A DNA stretch of 64,000 bases from Brevundimonas sp. SL130 (lineage in GTDB: Bacteria > Pseudomonadota > Alphaproteobacteria > Caulobacterales > Caulobacteraceae): positions 1,674,001 to 1,738,000 of the forward strand of contig NZ_CP113064.1 in assembly GCF_026625805.1 (NCBI RefSeq). The letters run 5' to 3'. How positions within the stretch are numbered: the first letter of the stretch is position 1; each line of letters starts with the position of its first letter. A program made the position numbers and the translations under genes. The notes under the pieces are model-generated. The model did no database searches, had not been told where the DNA came from, and saw only the letters and a program-made list of their open reading frames with translations. Shown here one piece after another: positions 51,129-58,775 of the stretch.

Positions 51129-51310
51129 TCTAGGCCCCAGGACTCAGGCGGCGGGCCTTCTTCAGGCGTGCCCCACGTCTGAACCCACTTCATGACTTCC
51201 TCGTTTGGGATGACCCGGCCGGCCGCGAAATCCGCTTCCGCCTCTTCCAGAGATCGGGCGTCCGCCTCGGAGTCAGGCCGGCTGAAGATGGAAGGTTCCT
51301 GATGTGCCAC
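51125..51310 (-). CDS. Small antitoxin-like protein without toxin partner
   Basis: 61 residues, acidic. The core AEADFAAGRVIPNEEVMKWVQTWG resembles the short antitoxins annotated beside ParE/RelE toxins (pattern GR-VP-x-EEV-x-x-W-x-x-x-WG). No toxin gene is present: downstream the gene converges on the Hpt gene, sharing the bases TTAG for both stops. Upstream lies chorismate mutase. So it is either an orphan antitoxin or a small regulator of other function. Ribosome site AGGAACCTTCC-like is weak. Confidence 0.6.
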   Translation of the reverse strand: MAHQEPSIFSRPDSEADARSLEEAEADFAAGRVIPNEEVMKWVQTWGTPEEGPPPESWGLD

Positions 51311-51335
51311 GCCAACAGGATAACACCGTTAGGCG

Positions 51336-51668
51336 TTAGCTTCGAGTCCGGTCGTAGGCGGCGAACTCATGCGCGATGCACCGGTCGATCAGCAGGCGCC
51401 AGACCGGCTCGGCGATGTCGGGCGACAGGTGATGGGCCTCGGCGGCGGTCAGGACCTTGGCCACCACGTCGTCGATGCGGGCCTGGTCGAAGACGGCGTC
51501 GCGGTCGGGCTTGATGCGGGCGGCCGCCTCCATATAGCGCTGACGTTCGGCCAGCAGGGCGACCAGGGCGCGGTCCAGGGCGTCGACGCCCTGACGGACC
51601 TCGGCCATCGACTGGCATTCGGCGGGATCGACGCGGGCGTCAACAGCGACAAGGGCAGGGTGGTGCAT
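51336..51668 (-). CDS. Chorismate mutase, AroQ type
   Basis: 110 residues from ATG 51668. All-helical AroQ fold: CQSMAEVRQGVDALDRALVALLAERQRYMEAAARIK (quoted in parts: VDALDRALVALLAERQRYM), with active-site Arg/Lys/Glu residues in the ERQRYMEAAARIK stretch and DDVVAKVLTAAEAHHLSP. It converts chorismate to prephenate for Phe/Tyr synthesis, or acts as an isochorismate-pyruvate lyase-like variant. Frame open to 51704, but that extension (IPAKAGAM) is encoded by a palindromic repeat. It follows the ferredoxin reductase gene by 39 bases. Confidence 0.85.
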   Translation of the reverse strand: MHHPALVAVDARVDPAECQSMAEVRQGVDALDRALVALLAERQRYMEAAARIKPDRDAVFDQARIDDVVAKVLTAAEAHHLSPDIAEPVWRLLIDRCIAHEFAAYDRTRS

Positions 51669-51671
51669 GGC

Positions 51672-51687
51672 CCCGGCTTTCGCCGGG
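51672..51687. repeat. Short palindromic repeat (CCCGGCTTTCGCCGGG type)
   Basis: CCCGGC-TTTC-GCCGGG with flanking GATGAG is a member of the widespread short intergenic palindromes whose reverse reading is ATCCCGGCGAAAGCCGGG. It occupies most of the gap between the ferredoxin reductase and chorismate mutase genes. Confidence 0.7.
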
Positions 51688-51707
51688 ATGAGCGGATTAT
51701 TCAAGTC

Positions 51708-52523
51708 TCAACCGACGAAGGCGCGTTCCAGCACATAGTCGGCGGGTTCGGCGTTGGAGCCTTCCTTCAGCCCATAGGTCTCCAGCAGTTCGCCGGCTTC
51801 CTTGATCATAGCCATCGATCCGCACAGCATGACCCGGTCCTTGGCTGGATCGAAACCGTCGGGAAGGCCCAGGTCGCGGAAGAAGTCGCCGGACTTGATC
51901 CGGTCGGTGATCCGGCCCGGATTTTCAAAGGCTTCGCGCGTAACCGTCGGATAATAGGTCAGCTGGGCCTGGGCTTCTTCGCCGATCAGCGGATCGTCAT
52001 GGATCTCGCGGGTGAAGAAGTCGCGATAGGCCAGGTCGGCGACGCTGCGCACCGTGTGGATCACATAGACATGGCCGAAGCGGGAATAGGTTTCAGGATC
52101 GCGCGCGACGCTGAGCCAGGGCGCCAGACCCGTGCCGGTGCCGATCAGGAACAGCCGCTCGCCGCCGGTCAGGGCGTCCAGCACCAGGGTGCCGGTCGGC
52201 TTCTTGCCCATCAGCACCGTGTCCCCGGCCACGATCTTTTGCAGCCGCGAGGTCAGGGGCCCGTCGGCGACCTTGATGGAGAAGAACTCCAGTTCCTCGG
52301 CCCAGCAGGGGCTGGCGATGGAATAGGCGCGCAACACGGGCTTGCCGCCGTCTTCTCCCGGCAGGCCGATCATCACGAACTCGCCCGAGCGGAAGCGGAA
52401 ATCCTCGGGCCGTTTCACGGCGAAACTGAACAGGCTGTCGGTCCAGTGGCGGACCCACAGAACCTCCAGTTCGTTGAACGGGCTGGCCTTAACCGGGGCG
52501 GGGGAGAGGGCGGCGTCTGTCAT
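51708..52523 (-). CDS. fpr: Ferredoxin/flavodoxin-NADP+ reductase
   Basis: 271 residues from ATG 52523. FAD domain: FRFRSGEFVMIGLPGEDGGKP and RAYSIASPCWAEELEFFSIKV (RxYS FAD motif), then VLMGKKPTGTLVLD. NADP domain: LFLIGTGTGLAPWLSVARDP, YVIHTVRSVADLAYRDFF and VMLCGSMAMIKEAGELL. The C terminus EPADYVLERAFVG matches bacterial subclass I reductases with an extension. It exchanges electrons between NADPH and ferredoxin/flavodoxin, often in oxidative stress. Divergent from the S9 peptidase gene across 109 bases. Confidence 0.94.
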   Translation of the reverse strand: MTDAALSPAPVKASPFNELEVLWVRHWTDSLFSFAVKRPEDFRFRSGEFVMIGLPGEDGGKPVLRAYSIASPCWAEELEFFSIKVADGPLTSRLQKIVAGDTVLMGKKPTGTLVLDALTGGERLFLIGTGTGLAPWLSVARDPETYSRFGHVYVIHTVRSVADLAYRDFFTREIHDDPLIGEEAQAQLTYYPTVTREAFENPGRITDRIKSGDFFRDLGLPDGFDPAKDRVMLCGSMAMIKEAGELLETYGLKEGSNAEPADYVLERAFVG

Positions 52524-52632
52524 GGTGCGGCCTCTGTAATCTGAGACCCGCTCGCAGGGAAGGAAAAGCCAGAGGCGCAACGGCGACTTTTCCTCGTGAC
52601 GGCTTGCAGAAGGGCCGCTAGCGTCGCCGACC

Positions 52633-54891
52633 ATGCGCACAGTTCTTCTTGCTTCGACCATCCTCCTGTCGGCCGGTTCGGCGTTCGCCCAAACCACCCC
52701 TCAGCAGACGCCCTCCAACATCCTGACGCCCGAGCGGGTCTTCTCCAGCCCCAGCCTGAACGGCCCGGTGGCCAAGGGGGTCAGCCTGTCGCCGGACGGC
52801 CAACTGGTCGCCTTCCTGCGTTCGCGCGAAGACAATGTGGATGTCCAGGACCTGTGGGCCGCCCCGACCGGCGAGGGCGAGGCCTACAAGCTGATCGACG
52901 CCCGCGCCCTGGTCCCCGACGCCGGCGAACTGTCCGAGGCCGAGAAGGCGCGGCGCGAGCGGATGCGCATCAGCGCCCGCGGCGTCGTCGACTATTCCTG
53001 GGACCAGCAGGGCCGCTACATCCTGGCGCCGCTGGAGGGCGACATCTTCCTGGCCAGCCGCGCCGACGGCAAGGTGCGCCGCCTGACCGAGACCGCCGCC
53101 GACGAGATCGACGCCAAGGTCTCGCCCAAGGGCAGCTATGTCTCCTGGGTCCGCGACCAGAACCTGGTGATCTATGACCTGGCGACGGGCAAGGAGACGC
53201 CGATTACTGACGACGGCGCCGGCCTGATCACCTGGGCCACGGCCGAGTTCATCGCCCAGGAAGAGATGGATCGCGACACCGGCTATTGGTGGAGCCCCGA
53301 CGAACGCTACATCGCCCTGACCCGTGTGGACGAAAGCCCGGTGGACATCGTCCCCCGCTTCGAGATCACCGGCGCCGGCGCCACCATGGTCGAGCAGCGC
53401 TATCCCCGCGCTGGCCGCCCCAACGCCCTGGTCGAACTCTATGTCCGGAATCAGCAGACCGGCGCTCGGGTCAAGGTGGACCTGGGATCCAACACCGACA
53501 TCTATCTGGCGCGGGTTGATTGGGCCGACGACGGCAAGACCCTGTATGTCCAGCGTCACTCGCGCGACCAAAAGACGCTGGACCTGCTCAGCGTCGATCC
53601 GGCCACCGGCGCCTCGCGCGTGATCCTCAGCCAGAAGGCCCAGGCCTGGGTCGATCTGAACAACGACTTCCACGTCCTGCCGGACGGCCGCTTCATCTGG
53701 TCGAACGAGGACAGCGGCTGGCGGCACCTGTATCTATACGACCGCAACGGCCGTCAGCTGCGGGCCATCACGCGCGGCGCCTATCCGGTCAAACATCTGG
53801 ACGGCGTCAACGAAAAGACCGGCGAGGTCTATTTCACCGCCTCGATGCGCGACGGCAAGGAACTGCCGATCGAGCAGCAGATGTTCCGCGTCAGCCTGAA
53901 CCGGACCGTCGATCCGGTGGCGGTGACGCCGGCCGGCGGCTGGTGGAACGTCTCGGTCAACGGGCCGGCGACGGCCTATGTCGGCAACTATTCCGATCCC
54001 AAGACCCCGCCCCAGTCGGCCCTGTACCGGATCGACGGCACGCGGATCCGCTGGATTGAAGAGAACAAGCTCGACGCCGACCACGCCTTCGCCCCCTATG
54101 TCTCGCGCCTGCAAGCGCCCCAGTTCGGCACGATGCAGAGCCACGGCGAAACCCTGGTCTGGCGCATGACCACGCCGCCCGGCTTCGATCCGTCGAAGAA
54201 ATATCCGGTGGTGATGCAGGTCTATGGCGGCCCCGGCACCGGGGCCGGCGTGCAAAAGAGCTGGCAGCCCCTGACCAACCAGTTGCTGACCGAGGCCGGC
54301 TATATCGTCTTCCGCGTTGACAACCGCGGCGAGGGCGACCGGTCCCAGGCCTTCGAGACCAGCATCTATCGCCGCCTGGGCATTCCTGCGGTCGAGGATC
54401 AGGCCCTGGCCGCCCAATGGCTGAAGACCCTGCCCTATGTGGACGCCGATCATATCGCCATGATGGGCTGGAGCTTCGGCGGCTTCCTCAGCCTGCTGGC
54501 CGTGACCGAGCCCGAGGCCGGTCTGGCTTCCGCCCTGGCCGGCGCCGCGCCGACGGAATGGAGCCTGTACGACACCCATTACACCGAACGCTACATGTCC
54601 ACGCCCCAGGACAATCCGGAAGGTTACGCCGCCACCGACGTCCTGCCGCGCCTGGATGATCTGACCGGTCGCCTGCTGATCCTGCACGGCATGGCCGACG
54701 ACAATGTCATCTTCGGCAACGCCACCCGCGTGATCGACGCCCTCCAGGCCAAGAGCATGCCCTTCGAGATGATGCTCTATCCCGGCCAGCGGCACGGCGT
54801 CCGCGGCGAACCGAGGCAACTTCAGCAATGGCGCACCTATCTCGACTTCCTGGACCGCACGATCGGCAAGCGGGCGGAGCCGGCGGACTGA
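52633..54891 (+). CDS. Prolyl oligopeptidase family S9B (dipeptidyl peptidase IV-like), exported
   Basis: 752 residues. Signal peptide MRTVLLASTILLSAGSAFAQ. N-terminal beta-propeller (about 35-480) with GYWWSPDERYIALTRVDES and an EE motif region (FIAQEEMDRDTGYWW) that binds the peptide amino terminus in DPP-IV enzymes. The alpha/beta hydrolase domain (about 500-750) has MQVYGGPGTG, GWSFGGF with S614, the acid in HGMADDNVIFGN and the base in GQRHGV. It should remove Xaa-Pro dipeptides in the periplasm. A bidirectional terminator follows. Confidence 0.94.
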   Translation: MRTVLLASTILLSAGSAFAQTTPQQTPSNILTPERVFSSPSLNGPVAKGVSLSPDGQLVAFLRSREDNVDVQDLWAAPTGEGEAYKLIDARALVPDAGELSEAEKARRERMRISARGVVDYSWDQQGRYILAPLEGDIFLASRADGKVRRLTETAADEIDAKVSPKGSYVSWVRDQNLVIYDLATGKETPITDDGAGLITWATAEFIAQEEMDRDTGYWWSPDERYIALTRVDESPVDIVPRFEITGAGATMVEQRYPRAGRPNALVELYVRNQQTGARVKVDLGSNTDIYLARVDWADDGKTLYVQRHSRDQKTLDLLSVDPATGASRVILSQKAQAWVDLNNDFHVLPDGRFIWSNEDSGWRHLYLYDRNGRQLRAITRGAYPVKHLDGVNEKTGEVYFTASMRDGKELPIEQQMFRVSLNRTVDPVAVTPAGGWWNVSVNGPATAYVGNYSDPKTPPQSALYRIDGTRIRWIEENKLDADHAFAPYVSRLQAPQFGTMQSHGETLVWRMTTPPGFDPSKKYPVVMQVYGGPGTGAGVQKSWQPLTNQLLTEAGYIVFRVDNRGEGDRSQAFETSIYRRLGIPAVEDQALAAQWLKTLPYVDADHIAMMGWSFGGFLSLLAVTEPEAGLASALAGAAPTEWSLYDTHYTERYMSTPQDNPEGYAATDVLPRLDDLTGRLLILHGMADDNVIFGNATRVIDALQAKSMPFEMMLYPGQRHGVRGEPRQLQQWRTYLDFLDRTIGKRAEPAD

Positions 54892-54958
54892 TGCTGACGG
54901 CGACAACCTTCGTTGCATAAGGAACCCGCCCTGACAGGGGGCGTAGGGGGACATAAAC

Positions 54959-54993
54959 AAAGGCCCTCCCGCTTCTCAGCTAGGAGGGCCTTT
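54959..54993. terminator. Bidirectional terminator between the S9 peptidase and higA
   Basis: AAAGGCCCTCC (54959-54969) pairs with GGAGGGCCTTT (54983-54993) around a 13-base loop, with A runs on one side and T runs on the other, so it can serve both converging genes. Confidence 0.88.
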
Positions 54994-54997
54994 CAAA

Positions 54998-55297
54998 TCA
55001 GGCTGGTTCGGGAACACGATCCGCCAATTTACGGTCGGGATCAGCTTTGGCCTTTTTGATCGCGTAGGTCGTCATCATCTGCGTCAGCATTTCTGCATCA
55101 ACGCCGAAAGCCGACTCCAGTTGGAGCGCCAAATCGACAGTCAGCGCCGTTTTTCCATTCAGGACATTGGAAAGATTTGGACGAGCGATGCCGAGATGCT
55201 TGGCAGCTTGTCCAATTGTCCATTGGAAATGCGGCAAGATATCTTCCTTGATGAGTTCTCCGGGGTGAACAGGATCGTTCAGGGTAAAGTAGTTCAT
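54998..55297 (-). CDS. higA: HigA-type antitoxin, XRE-family helix-turn-helix
   Basis: 99 residues. The family opening DPVHPGELIKEDILPHFQW is followed by the helix-turn-helix TIGQAAKHLGIARPNLSNVLNG and a dimerisation helix (LTVDLALQLESAFGVDAEML). HigA neutralises the RNase HigB and represses the operon. The toxin gene lies upstream, but 155 bases separate them, much more than the usual few bases. The gap contains a hairpin and an inverted repeat, suggesting the antitoxin has its own promoter. Confidence 0.92.
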   Translation of the reverse strand: MNYFTLNDPVHPGELIKEDILPHFQWTIGQAAKHLGIARPNLSNVLNGKTALTVDLALQLESAFGVDAEMLTQMMTTYAIKKAKADPDRKLADRVPEPA

Positions 55298-55323
55298 GTG
55301 TCTTTCTGGCCCGATAAAGTTAG

Positions 55324-55339
55324 TGCTGGATATTCAGCA
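55324..55339. promoter_or_regulatory. Inverted repeat upstream of higA
   Basis: TGCTG-GATATT-CAGCA, a perfect five-base inverted repeat, lies 27 bases before the higA start in the unusual higB-higA gap and could be an operator for a private higA promoter. Confidence 0.4.
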
Positions 55340-55427
55340 TGATGTAGGCGGGCTTAGGATGTTAGATCTCAGGTCGTGGTCTTCTTCTACAGGCGAGTAA
55401 GTGTCTTTTTAAAATCGCGGTCAGGAA

Positions 55428-55447
55428 GGGGAGGCCGAAACCTCCCC
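55428..55447 (-). terminator. Hairpin right after higB
   Basis: GGGGAGG (55428-55434) pairs with CCTCCCC (55441-55447) around CCGAAA. It starts five bases after the higB stop and is followed, on the minus strand, by a TTTTAAAAA stretch about 15 bases on. A partial terminator is likely. Confidence 0.5.
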
Positions 55448-55452
55448 CGCCG

Positions 55453-55746
55453 TCAGTGGTAGTCCTCAAACGCCAGATCGTGGGCTTCGCCGCCGACGAA
55501 CTGGAATGTAAGCCTGTAGTTACCGGTCACGGTCATGGCCCATTTCCCAGGATATCCAGGGGTGAGTTCATGAACCTTCCAGCCGGGCATTGATGCAATC
55601 TGCTTCGGGGTTGCCGCCGCCTCGATTGCCGCGATCTGGCGCCTGATCTTTTTCGCGTCCTGGGGTTTAAGGCCCTTCACGCTGTCGCCGTCATTTGCTC
55701 GGATCAGCTGCACTAGCCGCTTATCCGAGGGGTCTCCAATTTTCAT
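55453..55746 (-). CDS. higB: HigB-type toxin (RelE/ParE superfamily)
   Basis: 97 residues from ATG 55746, directly preceded by AGGAGACGCG; the longer open frame crosses the operator and is rejected. Family blocks: VKGLKPQDAKKIRRQIAAIE, MPGWKVHELTPGYPGKWAMT and the C-terminal VTGNYRLTFQFVGGEAHDLAFEDYH (parts), which contains the HigB-like W-x-N-x-R-x-x-F core and the terminal DYH. It would cleave ribosome-bound mRNA. Paired with higA downstream. Confidence 0.92.
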   Translation of the reverse strand: MKIGDPSDKRLVQLIRANDGDSVKGLKPQDAKKIRRQIAAIEAAATPKQIASMPGWKVHELTPGYPGKWAMTVTGNYRLTFQFVGGEAHDLAFEDYH

Positions 55747-55787
55747 CGCGTCTCCTTTGCTGTTTGCGATAGGAGGACATAGTAGCG

Positions 55788-55832
55788 TGTATCGTTGCGC
55801 ATTACAATCAGAATGTAATGCGGGGCGATACA
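55788..55832. promoter_or_regulatory. Large inverted repeat, probable HigA operator
   Basis: Two 19-base arms (55788-55806 and 55814-55832) match at 16 positions around a seven-base spacer. The outer blocks are TGTATCG/CGATACA and the inner blocks GCATTACA/TGTAATGC. It is 41 bases upstream of the higB start. Its size and position fit the autoregulatory operator of a toxin-antitoxin operon. Confidence 0.7.
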
Positions 55833-55835
55833 AGC

Positions 55836-55859
55836 CCGTCCGGGCGCTGAACCGGACGG
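55836..55859. terminator. Hairpin between higB promoter and the broken gene
   Basis: CCGTCCGG (55836-55843) and CCGGACGG (55852-55859) form a perfect eight-base stem. It stands seven bases after the stop of the leftward pseudogene and may end that transcript; no T tract is seen. Confidence 0.45.
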
Positions 55860-55866
55860 CGGCCTG

Positions 55867-56049
55867 TCAGGCTGGTGCTTCGCTCTCTCGAACTTCTTTC
55901 CAGGCGCTGTGGGCATAGGCGTGCGACGGCTGCACGCTGGCGTCGAAAAACACGATGTCGCCGCTCGGCCCGATCTTGAAGGTGGAGGCCGTGATCTTCA
56001 GTTCCTGAAGGGCCGGCGTGAATAGGGGCTAGAACTGCTCACGGGCCAT
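55867..56049 (-). pseudogene. Small gene interrupted by an in-frame TAG
   Basis: Read from ATG 56049 the frame gives MAREQF, then TAG at codon 7, then an open stretch of 53 codons (LFTPALQELKITASTFKIGP ... SEAPA) to TGA at 55867-55869. The part after the stop looks protein-like and no alternative start follows the TAG closely. The frame begins one base after the stop of the unknown gene at 56051, so it was probably its operon partner. I do not recognise the family. A sequencing error at one base would restore it. Confidence 0.6.
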
Positions 56050-56050
56050 A

Positions 56051-56479
56051 TCAGTTCCTCAGGTACTCGTGTTCCTGGCAGGCTGCTTGGAAAGCCTCAA
56101 ACGATGGCCAAGAGCCTAATGTGCCCTTGGTGACTTGGCCCGATGGATGAAGGACCGCGCGAGAATATTCATCGATCCCATCGCCGCCGATGGACATGGC
56201 GTATCCGTCCAGACCAATGCCCCATGCCAAGACGGGCATTTGATCCCAGCCCATCGTCCCATCATCGTCTTGTTCGCACCACTCCAACTGATAGGTGCCG
56301 GGCTGCGCTGGGATGACCGATATGAGTTCGCGTGTGTAGCAGAGGCTCCAAGCCTTCGCCGTAGCTGTGAAATCGTCGCCGGCCTTGTTCGTGAAGTGGA
56401 CCATATCGCCCTGAGCCCAATGGCGAACGATCTCGTCGAACCTAACCGCACCACGTCCTTCGGTCGTAACAAACCCCAC
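56051..56479 (-). CDS. Unknown protein of the accessory patch
   Basis: 142 residues from a GTG at 56479, preceded by AGGAGACTTGC with good spacing. Acidic, rich in Trp and Asp (WCEQDDDGTMGWDQMPVLAW; SIGGDGIDEYSRAVLHPSG). No signal peptide, membrane segment or motif that I recognise. A central part (ELISVIPAQPGTYQLEWCE) reads like a small beta-barrel. The base composition is lower in GC than most of the window and the gene sits with higBA and a broken gene, suggesting recent acquisition. Confidence 0.7.
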   Translation of the reverse strand: MGFVTTEGRGAVRFDEIVRHWAQGDMVHFTNKAGDDFTATAKAWSLCYTRELISVIPAQPGTYQLEWCEQDDDGTMGWDQMPVLAWGIGLDGYAMSIGGDGIDEYSRAVLHPSGQVTKGTLGSWPSFEAFQAACQEHEYLRN

Positions 56480-56595
56480 GCAAGTCTCCTATGATGGTGG
56501 CCGTCGGTTCGCTGGCTGTTGTTGCCTGGTCGCCCGCCGACAGTTGCCGGGACCATAGTCGCCGCCGCTGTCGATTCGGTCGAGAACTTCTTCGT

Positions 56596-56880
56596 ATGGC
56601 TCTCCCCGACTTGATCGCCAATATCGTCGGCGCGGCGGCGGCGGTCTGCTCAGTGACCAGTTTCGCACCCCAGGCGATCAAGATCTGGAAGGCGCGCGAC
56701 GCCTTGTCGGTCAGTCTGAGGACCTATTGCCTGACCGTGACCCGTTTCGCCCTGTGGGTGGTCTATGGCGTCATGACCCAGGCCTGGCCAGTGACCGTGG
56801 CCAACGCCTGCGCCCTGGTCATGGCCTCGGGCGTGCTGGTGATGAAGTGGTGCTTCCGCGACGGCGATCCCGACGCCTGA
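56596..56880 (+). CDS. SemiSWEET-type sugar transporter
   Basis: 94 residues with three hydrophobic segments (IVGAAAAVCSVTSFAPQAIK; TVTRFALWVVYGVMTQAWPV; NACALVMASGVLVMKW). The PQ-loop motif FAPQAIKIWKARDALSVSLR after helix 1 marks the MtN3/SemiSWEET family, which work as dimers and allow sugar diffusion across the inner membrane. Start ATG 56596 is preferred over an upstream frame with no similarity. A natural substrate cannot be named. Confidence 0.88.
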   Translation: MALPDLIANIVGAAAAVCSVTSFAPQAIKIWKARDALSVSLRTYCLTVTRFALWVVYGVMTQAWPVTVANACALVMASGVLVMKWCFRDGDPDA

Positions 56881-56958
56881 GCGCCAAATCCTGAGGTTTG
56901 ATCCGGATCAAGGCGAGGCCCGAGCAGCGGCGCGAGGGTGGGGCAGAGGAGATTTTCC

Positions 56959-57069
56959 ATGCCCCATGACGCCGTTCCCTTCGTCGCCGCCATCGTCGCG
57001 GCCTTCGTCTTCTTCATGGGCGCCCTGGCCCTGGCCAGTCTCTATTCGCGCTCATCTCCCGACAAGTGA
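56959..57069 (+). CDS. 36-residue membrane protein
   Basis: ATG 56959 follows GAGGAGATTTTCC, a strong ribosome site. The product is a short polar start (MPHDAV), one hydrophobic helix (VAAIVAAFVFFMGALALASLY) and a short polar end (SRSSPDK). It looks like a real single-span small protein rather than chance. Function unknown; it lies between SemiSWEET and SCP2 genes, all rightward. Confidence 0.6.
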   Translation: MPHDAVPFVAAIVAAFVFFMGALALASLYSRSSPDK

Positions 57070-57153
57070 CGACAGCTTTACCCGACGTGATCTTGGCGCC
57101 CCGCGCGATGCGGGTTACGGCATGGGGCTCAACGTCCAAGGGAGACGCCCCCA

Positions 57154-57459
57154 ATGCCTGATCTTGCACAAGTCACAGACCATATCCGCGGCGCCGTCGG
57201 CGACAACTCCGGCCTCGGCAAGACCGTGAAGCTTGACCTCGGCGACGAGGGCAAGATCTTCATCGACGGCGCCTCGGTGCCGAACACCGTCACCAACGAA
57301 GACAAGCCCGCCGACGCCACCGTCTCGATGAAGTGGGACGACTTCATGGCTCTGTCGGAAGGCAAGCTGGATCCGATGATGGCCTTCATGCAGGGCAAGC
57401 TGAAGATCGCCGGCGACATGATGATCGCTCAGAAGCTGGCCCCGCTGCTGAAGCGTTGA
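57154..57459 (+). CDS. SCP2 sterol-binding domain protein
   Basis: 101 residues, a single SCP2 domain. VKLDLGDEGKIFIDGASVPN and ATVSMKWDDFMALSEGKLDP are followed by the family hallmark MMAFMQGKLKIAGDMMIAQKL. Such domains bind lipids or acyl-CoA esters in a hydrophobic pocket. Placed 104 bases before an acyl-CoA dehydrogenase gene, so a role in lipid or acyl-CoA handling is plausible. The ribosome site is GGGAGACGCCCCC before ATG 57154. A strong terminator follows. Confidence 0.93.
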   Translation: MPDLAQVTDHIRGAVGDNSGLGKTVKLDLGDEGKIFIDGASVPNTVTNEDKPADATVSMKWDDFMALSEGKLDPMMAFMQGKLKIAGDMMIAQKLAPLLKR

Positions 57460-57484
57460 TGCCAGACTGAGCAACAGTGGATTG

Positions 57485-57516
57485 CGGCGCGGCTCCCCCC
57501 GGAGCCGCGCCGTTTT
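57485..57516 (+). terminator. Rho-independent terminator after the SCP2 gene
   Basis: CGGCGCGGCTCC (57485-57496) pairs perfectly with GGAGCCGCGCCG (57501-57512) around CCCC and is followed by TTTT. Confidence 0.92.
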
Positions 57517-57563
57517 CGTATCAACGCCCGCCAGAGGCGTGAACGAGAAAAAGAGGAAACGAC

Positions 57564-58775
57564 ATGGACTTCAGACATTCCGACCGCGCCCTGGACTGGC
57601 ACGCCCGCGTGCGTCGTTTCCTCGACGACCAGGTGATCCCACGCGAGGCCGAGTATTTCGCCCAGGTGCGCGAGAACCCGAACCGCCAGCCCCCGGTCAT
57701 GGAGGCCATGAAGGCCGCCGCGCGCGAGGCGGGCCTGTGGAACATGTTCCTGCCGGGCGAGCATGGCGCCGGCCTGACCAACCTCGACTACGCCCCCCTG
57801 GCCGAGATGATGGGCGCCCATCTGTGGTCGTCCGAGGTGTTCAACTGCAACGCCCCCGACACCGGCAATATGGAAGTCCTGCACATGTACGGCGACGCGG
57901 CCCAGCAGGACCGCTGGCTGAAGCCCCTGATGGCCGGCCAGATCCGCTCGGCCTTCCTGATGACCGAGCCCGAGGTCGCCTCGTCCGACGCCACCAATAT
58001 CCAGACCCGGATCGAGCGCGACGGCGACCACTATGTCATCAACGGCCGCAAATGGTGGTCGACCAATATGGCCCACCCGAACGTCGCCATGACCATCGTC
58101 ATGGGCAAGACCGACCCCGACGCCGCCACCCACGCCCAGCAGTCGCAGGTCATCGTGCCGGTGGACACGCCCGGTTTCCGCGTGGAGCGGATGCTGACGG
58201 TCTTCGGCTATGACGAACGCCCCATCGGCCACGCCGAGGTGGTGCTGGAAAACGTCCGCGTCCCGGTCGAAAACCTGATCGCCGGCGAGGGCCGGGGGTT
58301 CGAGATCGCCCAGGGGCGGCTCGGCCCCGGCCGGATCCACCACTGTATGCGCGTGATCGGCGCGGCCGAACGGGCGCTGGAGCTGATGGTCGTGCGCCTG
58401 CTGAACCGCACCGCCTTCCGGAAACAGCTGGCCGAACATTCAGTGTGGGAGCAGCGGGTCGCCGACGCCCGCACCAATATCGAGATGTGCCGCCTGCTGG
58501 TGCTGAAGGCCGCCTGGATGATGGACGAGGCGGGGGCCAAGAACGCCCGCTCCGAGATCGCCCAGATCAAGGTCGCGGCGCCGCGCATGGCGCTTCAGGT
58601 CATCGACGACGCCATCCAGGCCTTTGGCGGCGCCGGCGTCTCGGGCGACACCCCCCTGGCCGAACTCTACGCCACGGTGCGCACCCTGCGGATCGCCGAC
58701 GGCCCGGACGAGGTCCACAATCGCACCATCGCCCGGCTGGAATACGCCAAACACGGCGGCAAAGCCTCTACTTGA
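57564..58775 (+). CDS. Acyl-CoA dehydrogenase family protein
   Basis: 403 residues. The N-terminal helical domain (ALDWHARVRRFLDDQVIPRE) is followed by FAD/substrate strands with AFLMTEPEVASSDATNIQTR and KWWSTNMAHPNVAMTIVMGK. The C-terminal helical domain contains RIHHCMRVIGAAERALELMV and DAIQAFGGAGVSGDTPLAEL, with RTLRIADGPDEVHNRTIARLE. The last block (GPDEVH) and the 400-residue size fit the ACAD10/11-like or medium-chain branch rather than the classic short-chain ones. It oxidises an acyl-CoA with FAD; chain length not determined. Ribosome site AAGAGGAAACGAC. Confidence 0.93.
   Translation: MDFRHSDRALDWHARVRRFLDDQVIPREAEYFAQVRENPNRQPPVMEAMKAAAREAGLWNMFLPGEHGAGLTNLDYAPLAEMMGAHLWSSEVFNCNAPDTGNMEVLHMYGDAAQQDRWLKPLMAGQIRSAFLMTEPEVASSDATNIQTRIERDGDHYVINGRKWWSTNMAHPNVAMTIVMGKTDPDAATHAQQSQVIVPVDTPGFRVERMLTVFGYDERPIGHAEVVLENVRVPVENLIAGEGRGFEIAQGRLGPGRIHHCMRVIGAAERALELMVVRLLNRTAFRKQLAEHSVWEQRVADARTNIEMCRLLVLKAAWMMDEAGAKNARSEIAQIKVAAPRMALQVIDDAIQAFGGAGVSGDTPLAELYATVRTLRIADGPDEVHNRTIARLEYAKHGGKAST

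Noticed and set aside
54998..56479. Prophage or integrated element
   Set aside because: No integrase, transposase, attachment repeats or phage structural genes were found; the patch is described only as accessory.
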